The position numbers and the translations under genes were made by a program. Shown here in pieces: positions 57,941 through 64,000 of a stretch of DNA of 64,000 nt; position 1 is the first letter of the stretch; each line of letters starts with the position of its first letter. A model generated the notes under the pieces. The model saw only the letters and a list, made by a program, of their open reading frames with translations, had not been told where the DNA came from and ran no database searches. Location of the stretch: positions 87,344,671 to 87,408,670 of the forward strand of contig CM063507.1 in assembly GCA_032207245.1 (NCBI GenBank), given 5' to 3'. Origin of the DNA: Pardosa pseudoannulata. Taxonomy: Eukaryota; Arthropoda; Arachnida; Araneae; Lycosidae.

Positions 57941-60900
57941 GTGAAAGATCTCAAGAATTTTTAGCATGACTGTTTTTTTTTTTTTTTTTAATTTCTATCA
58001 TGCAACCATTTCTATCATACTTATAAACTTATTTTTACTAACTTACATTAAATTTTTTTTAATTTAAAAAAATTATTTTTAAGACTAGTAGGTATCAAAG
58101 GTGGAATTAGAAAAAAGTATGAATATGAGTGGATTTATGAGATTTAGTAGGACAGAAGGGTGACTAGTACTTTCACCATGGAATTTCCTGTAAGGAATAT
58201 TGTTTTCTTAGGAAAAATTTTTTGTGGGATAAATTATAAGGAACCCAAACTAAATTGTAAATTATGGAACAGTTTAGCTTTGGTTTCTTATATTTTGTAA
58301 TGGAGGTGATATACAGCAAAACTGATGTTCTGAAAGATAAGAGAATTTTTGGAGACTGAGAGCATTGTCTCTTTTATTGCTTCAGATGATTTGATTTCAT
58401 ACATTACCTATATCATACATTTTTGCTGCTAATAAATCTTGATTGATAAATATAACGTTACTGAGAAGAATAAATGACAATTCAACATGTTTCTAATTTT
58501 TAACAAAAAAGTTACTTAATTACCATACGAAAGGGCATTCTGAAAATTTATATTCAAATCAAGGCATTTTAACAAACTAAGAAAAGAGTATAATTTTAAT
58601 ACATAAAGGAATTATAAACAGTTTAAAAGGACCTTCAAATGCAAGTAGTGTTATATTAAAACAGGGTAATCCCTTGTATTTTAGCGATTTTTATTTGCAT
58701 GTTCAGCATCAACCCTTTCGAATGATGTATGCAGAAAATGTAAACTATAAGATATAGGTAAAAACATAGTTACACTTTTAGTAAACATATTGTAAATAAA
58801 AACTATAATAATACTAATTAAAGTCAATAACACTAGATTTTAATTGTGTTATGGTATACTAATTTTATTTTAAAATAGATTTAATTTGTACACTTTTTTT
58901 TTTCGTCTCTATTTAATTATGGGGAGTTGTTGAAAACCTATAAAGTTCTTTTTCAATTTTTAGGCCATATCCTAGTTCGGGGAGCCCCAGATCAGTGGGC
59001 ATGCCAAGCATGGGCGATATTGCCAAATTCTGGAACCCAGTTTTCTAGCAAAACTTGCTTTTCTTTTTGGACTATTCTGCCACCCCCGAAAAAAGATGGG
59101 GGTGTCAATTGGTACCTTTATTTTAGGGTATTGGGGGAAATAACACGTGATTAGAATTATTTACAGTTATTGGTTCTTGCAACTAACAATACTTCAAGAC
59201 CACTGAATTTGGATTTTCTAGCGTCCATTTTGCATCTTTGTCCATTTTGATCATGCTCTTGTGGTAATTTTTGTATACATGATTTTCAAAGCATATTTTG
59301 AACAATAACAGGTTTGAAATGTTGCTAAGTCAATACAAATGAAAACATGAGATTTTAACGTATTTAAGCATGTTTTTGTACTGTCAAATATTAGTCAATA
59401 AGTTGTATCCTCCAAATGGGATACCTCATTTAGGTAAGTGCAATGTTAATTAAATTTCACATTTAAATTTTTCAAACCTTTTAATTCAAATTGTACCTAA
59501 CTTTACTACCAAGCAAAGTAGAAATATTTTAAAATATTATTATACAGTTTATTACACTGTTTTTTAAATTATATTATTTCACCAATTGTTAACAGTGAGG
59601 TCAAGTGGGCCTTTGCCTCCCTTGGATAAAAAAATCATTTATTCTCCCCTCATTTTCTTTAGAATTTAAAATAATTTTTTTAAAACAATCACTCTGTTCT
59701 TTTCTTTCCGGTTTTCAGCTAAATTTCTAAAAGCAATTTATAACGTACTTTATTACTTTATAATTATTCGATAGTTTTAAAATAATTTCTTTAAATAGAA
59801 ACTGTTTTTTATAAATATAACTAAATATTTCATAAGCATAACTGCCTAAATATAATCAAGTTATGTTTATATTTTGCTTAACTTGTACCTATTACAGAAA
59901 TTCCGCACTATTTAGTTCAATAAACAGTACAAAAGCGCATTTAAATACATTAAAAACTCAAGTTTAAATTTATATTCACCTTAGAAAAATTTCAAACCTT
60001 ATTTTGTTCAAAATAGGCTATAAAATCGAGTATAAACTTAATAGAAAACAAAGTACAAATTGTAAACATCACTTGGCGATCACTTATACAAAAATAGAGC
60101 CAAAAACATGGTGGTGGGCCCCAAGAACTGGGATTCTACCAATTTTTATTTTATTTGGTATTTAATGTAGTTGACATGTTTATGCAAGCAAATTTCATCT
60201 CTTCTTGTCTTTGAGTAAAAAAAAAATAAGAAGGACAAAAAGAAAAGTAAAGATAATCAAAGTATTTCCCTCAAAGAAAGAAAAACAACAGCAACCATCA
60301 AGTTTTTATGTTAAAACATTTTCAGGATTTCTCAATCATCTGCACTATTTTTACCCCACCAAGAATTATTATTGACTTAGAGACCTAGGGCTAGTATTAA
60401 ACAATAACAAACAAAATTCAGCTCACTGTTTACCTTCAGTAAACTGTGGTATATCTTGATCATCAATTATACTACATTATAAGATACTGAAAGAAAAAAA
60501 TGCAAATCAACAAACGGAAAATATTTTCTTAAATTACATAAATAAGGTACAATATTTAAAACTTTGAAACTAGAGCAACCATTGAGAAAATTTCAAAATG
60601 ATATAAATTTAAAATTAACCAGAAAGATTCATTAATAGACAATTAATATGCACTTTCGTGTAGATCCGGAGACAGAATCAGCTGTTTTCTGCTAAATCAA
60701 AGTGTTAAAATCGTAATTCCGCTAAATAAATCTGTTGTAAAACAATAAAAAATTTTCAAATAATTTAATACATGACAAAAAACATAAACAAAATTGTTAA
60801 ATGGTTAATAATTTCACATCTTTATCTTATTTTTCAAGCACAATACAAATCAAAACAAATTGATTACAATATTGTATGTATACCATCGATTATATAACAC

Positions 60901-61917
60901 TTTTTGTGAAAACTTTGCTTAATAAATCCTCTATAACACTAAATATCTAAACTATATAAACATATATACACTCTCTGGAGAGTGTTGATCTTACGGGCAC
61001 AATATCGTCACTTTCACATTTACTTCTTTTCTTTTATTCTCTTTCAGCGTGTTACATCGAAATATATTTAAAGGTCCACTACTAAAACAATTACCAGAAA
61101 ACGCGGGAAATGAAGTTGGAAGACACAGTCAAAGTTAAAAGAAATCGGAAGTGCACCATGCCTTCTTACGATCAGAACAGATATTCAGCTGCTAAAGTTT
61201 CAAACGTCAATACACAATACAGTCAGCAAACGCTAATAATACAACAATTTCTCGCAACGTCACGAACTACTATATTGCCCTTCCCATTCATTTTCAGGTT
61301 TACAACAGCCAATAGACAAACAATAAACTGCATTTCCGTTTGAAACTAAAGCCAGAATTGTCATAAATTGAGATTTCCCTACTGTGTTAAATCGCCTTAT
61401 TGTACGCTTCTATTAGAAATAGCAACTCTGCAGCTTTTTAAAGAGCTGTATTGAACAATATACAAGCAAGAGAATCCCCTATGTCTGAGACCTCGTTCAA
61501 TAAAGTCTTTGGGAGGTCGAGTTACCTTGTAGCATCCATAGAATCCACAGAATGATAGGGATACAGAACTTCCTGGGACAAATCCTTTAGTTCTCACATA
61601 TCTAGGAATTCGAGCAAAACAACGATTGCACATGATTTTGCATATGGATTGAAGGAATTATGACATGTAATTATTCGGATACTTGAGTTTGGAGCAAAGT
61701 GTATAAATGCAAAAAATATAATATAAGGATTAATTGAACAAGATGCAGAAAAAACAATCATATTTAAGAAACACGGCGTTATAAACACGGTGTAGACAAA
61801 AATAAACTAAGAAAAACACTTTTTTCAGTAAGTTTTATATTTATATGACCAAGGCTTTAAATAATTTATCTCTATTCATACTGTCATAATCAAGCGCTGA
61901 TCCCGGCTCATATTTCC
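57941..61917. other. Flanking sequence, no recognised gene
   Basis: AT-rich with a poly-T run at about 57971-57989. About 58960-59150 is less AT-rich, with an open frame of no recognisable family. About 61040-61640 is less AT-rich, with short frames on both strands that I cannot assign. Confidence 0.3.
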
Positions 61918-62151
61918 GTGAGGCCCTCCGAGCTTCTTCCGGTGGTGGCGGGTAGATACTTGCGATCACAAGTAATGGACCATCCCAAGCGTCCGATCAC
62001 TATCGAAGTGCTCAAAGCGCCGCAGTCGCCATCTGAGAGTGAATGCAGCAGAATTGCATCCAAGAGGGAATTTGGAATACTACTGGATGCTTTAGCGGAC
62101 CTCTTAACACCGGAATTTGTGAGGGTGGCGAGAACCACACGGACCAAATAG
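61918..62151 (+). other. GC-richer block with open frames on both strands, identity unknown
   Basis: Roughly 61900-62160 has many CpGs and balanced base composition in otherwise AT-rich DNA. The plus frame runs to TAG at 62149-62151 and includes MDHPKRPITIEVLKAP and FGILLDALADLLTPEFV. The minus strand is also open over 91 codons. It could be a gene fragment, an unlisted repeat or the CpG-rich start of a gene. I recognise no family and no clear splice sites. Confidence 0.25.
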
Positions 62152-64000
62152 AAGCTAATAAGTAGCTCATGATAAACTATCATAAGCAGCTTTAAAGTTT
62201 CTATGATATGTCCTGTTTTGTACTAGTTCTCTAAAGATTTTGACTTATTGAGTGTAATTGGGCTATAGATTTTCTGTACTGAAAATCCCACTTGAGGGTA
62301 ATTACTTATTATTGCAGCATATTTTTGTATTTGTCATGATAAGATATTGAGAAAATTAATATAATAGCACATAAAAAAGTATCATTGTGTATTTTACTAA
62401 TACAACTTTTTAGAAACAGTTCTAAATATTGTATAAATGGCTTTTCATAGACTTTCGGAATAGGCTCTTGTTAGCCCTCGTGCAACAAAACAATAGACTG
62501 AATATACAAAAAAAAATTGTTTTTAATTGCACAACAAAAATATTATTTTAATTAAACCAAGACGAAATCCGTTAGATTTCAAAATAAACAGCGTAGAAAG
62601 TATGTGTCTAATGGCCTCTTTTTATGAGACACACGAATAGTTTACGTGGTGATCCCAAACATTCAACACACAAGTAGTCCCAAACAAATACGGTTCTTCA
62701 CTTAAGTATACATACTGCATATATAATAATAATTATTTATTTCTGTTCAGGATGTATAAATATTCTGTCTTAAAGCTCAAATTGGTTTTCAAGCTATTTT
62801 CGATGACTACTTTATCAACTTTAGTTTCAATGTTAATAAATTAAATTTTCTTTTCCTTTATTTCCTTACTTAGAAACATCAATCATTATAATAGTTTGTT
62901 TCCATATTTACACTTTAATACCAGGAATAAGGAGTCCAGAATCCATGTCCATGTCTGTGATTCTACTAGTGATCACAGGTGATTAAATAGTCGCAAGAAA
63001 ATAACATTTCTTGATATATAAACTTTGTTTTTGTTTGTACATTTGTTTGTTGGGGGTGGCAATACATCTGGATACAGTTCGCAGCAGATGACAAACTAAA
63101 AACAAGTGTCGAGTTAAAGAAAAATTTCGTGGTTTCGTTACCTTTAATTCGTTAAATCGGTCATTGCTTAGCCACGTTCCTGTTATCAAGCGATTTATAA
63201 ATTCCATCTGCAATCACGGTTGAGTTTCCGTGATTTTCATATTGGCCAGCTTATAAAAATTTTACTTTAAAATGCTAGAAAATCTAAGGGATAAAATTTT
63301 GAATGTACAGCATGATTTATCAGCCAGGTATAGTCATGCATGTAATTCCACTTTGTGGAAAATTAAAGTTTATTTAAAATTAAATAATTTTCATAATCAG
63401 AGTTTAGCATATTTGTATTAATTGTTCGTATCCTACATATATGTTGCTTCCAGACACACGTTAACTTAATATGTTTTAATTACAGTTTACATATGTGCTG
63501 TAACAAAAATTTTTATGAAGTATTGTGAAAAAATGTTTAACTATAAAAAGGCAAACAAACATGATACATCAGATTTGCATTTAATTTTTTTTTCTGGAAA
63601 AAAAGTAGATAAATTATTTTTTAATGAACATTATTTTTATAAACCTATATAGACAATTTTTAAATCAAGAACCCTATGTAATAATTTATTCTGTACTTTT
63701 TTCTCGTATTTAGCCATTGTATTAAAAGATATTGTAATTTAAATTGAAATAAAGTTATTTTAAGAAATATAAGTTATTCTTTAAACTGAGTATACATTTG
63801 TTGATATAAATTATATTTGACCTGGTATTAAAGAGAAAAAATACTTATTACAGTTTTCAATGAAAATTAATATGGTTAAAATATTTCTATAAACTTAGAT
63901 TTTTGTTTTCAACAGGTTTTTGTTTAAACATGTTAGCTTGCATATTCAGTTATGTGATTTATCATAAATGTTCAAAAACTAAAATTTGTCGGTATAGCGT
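62152..64000. other. Flanking sequence with one SINE scrap
   Basis: About 62462-62500 (CTTGTTAGCCCTCGTGCAAC, then AACAATAGACTG) is a fragment of the tRNA-derived SINE body. The rest is AT-rich with no recognised gene. Confidence 0.4.

Noticed and set aside
58927..59154. 75-codon plus frame with a balanced composition
   Set aside because: No recognisable family, no splice sites and no repeat partner; too little to call a gene.
61397..61788. Minus-strand frames with Cys- and Arg-containing peptides
   Set aside because: They looked weakly protein-like, but I could not connect them to each other or to a family, nor find an exon structure.
62983..63213. 76-codon minus frame
   Set aside because: No recognisable motif; consistent with chance in this composition.

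Overview
The window is AT-rich nuclear DNA from an animal, most likely an arthropod and possibly a spider or other chelicerate. The evidence is two intron-rich protein genes of clear animal type, GT-AG introns of 0.4-5.4 kb, tRNA-derived SINEs, long (TA)n tracts and a very dense load of short DNA transposons. The species assignment is inference: no sequence here is diagnostic. There are no bacterial operons, CRISPR arrays, rRNA genes or intact tRNA genes.

Layout. 1-2620 is a ~250-bp tandem repeat broken by a hAT-type element. 6524-29359 (+) is a complete coding set for syndapin/PACSIN, an F-BAR plus SH3 endocytic membrane-bending protein: nine coding exons, 472 codons, with the 5' UTR exon and promoter left of the window or unrecognised. 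29360-44687 is intergenic and filled with transposon relics. 44688-57175 (-) is a complete coding set for XPC, the DNA-damage sensor of global-genome nucleotide excision repair: six coding exons, 836 codons. The two genes converge tail to tail. 57176-64000 is XPC 5' flank, with one unrecognised candidate coding block at about 57701-57940 and a GC-richer block at 61900-62160.

The two genes have no evident functional link. Most of the extra structure is transposable. I see several families with TTAA target duplications (piggyBac-type), several TA-duplicating pogo/Tigger-like families, at least three hAT or hAT-like families, one Tc1 fragment and a SINE family with 14-bp target duplications. Several elements are nested, which gives a relative chronology. 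One abundant family (CAGGGTTCCCAC ends) carries a microsatellite at a fixed internal position and an array of CCTTAA motifs at one end.

The most gene-relevant observations are a probable tandem duplicate exon pair in the syndapin linker (one exon skippable in frame), absence of an NPF motif in that linker, and an XPC that appears to stop just after the centrin-binding helix. I found no convincing new biological system. The unrecognised ORF next to XPC and the repeat families are the best candidates for undescribed content.
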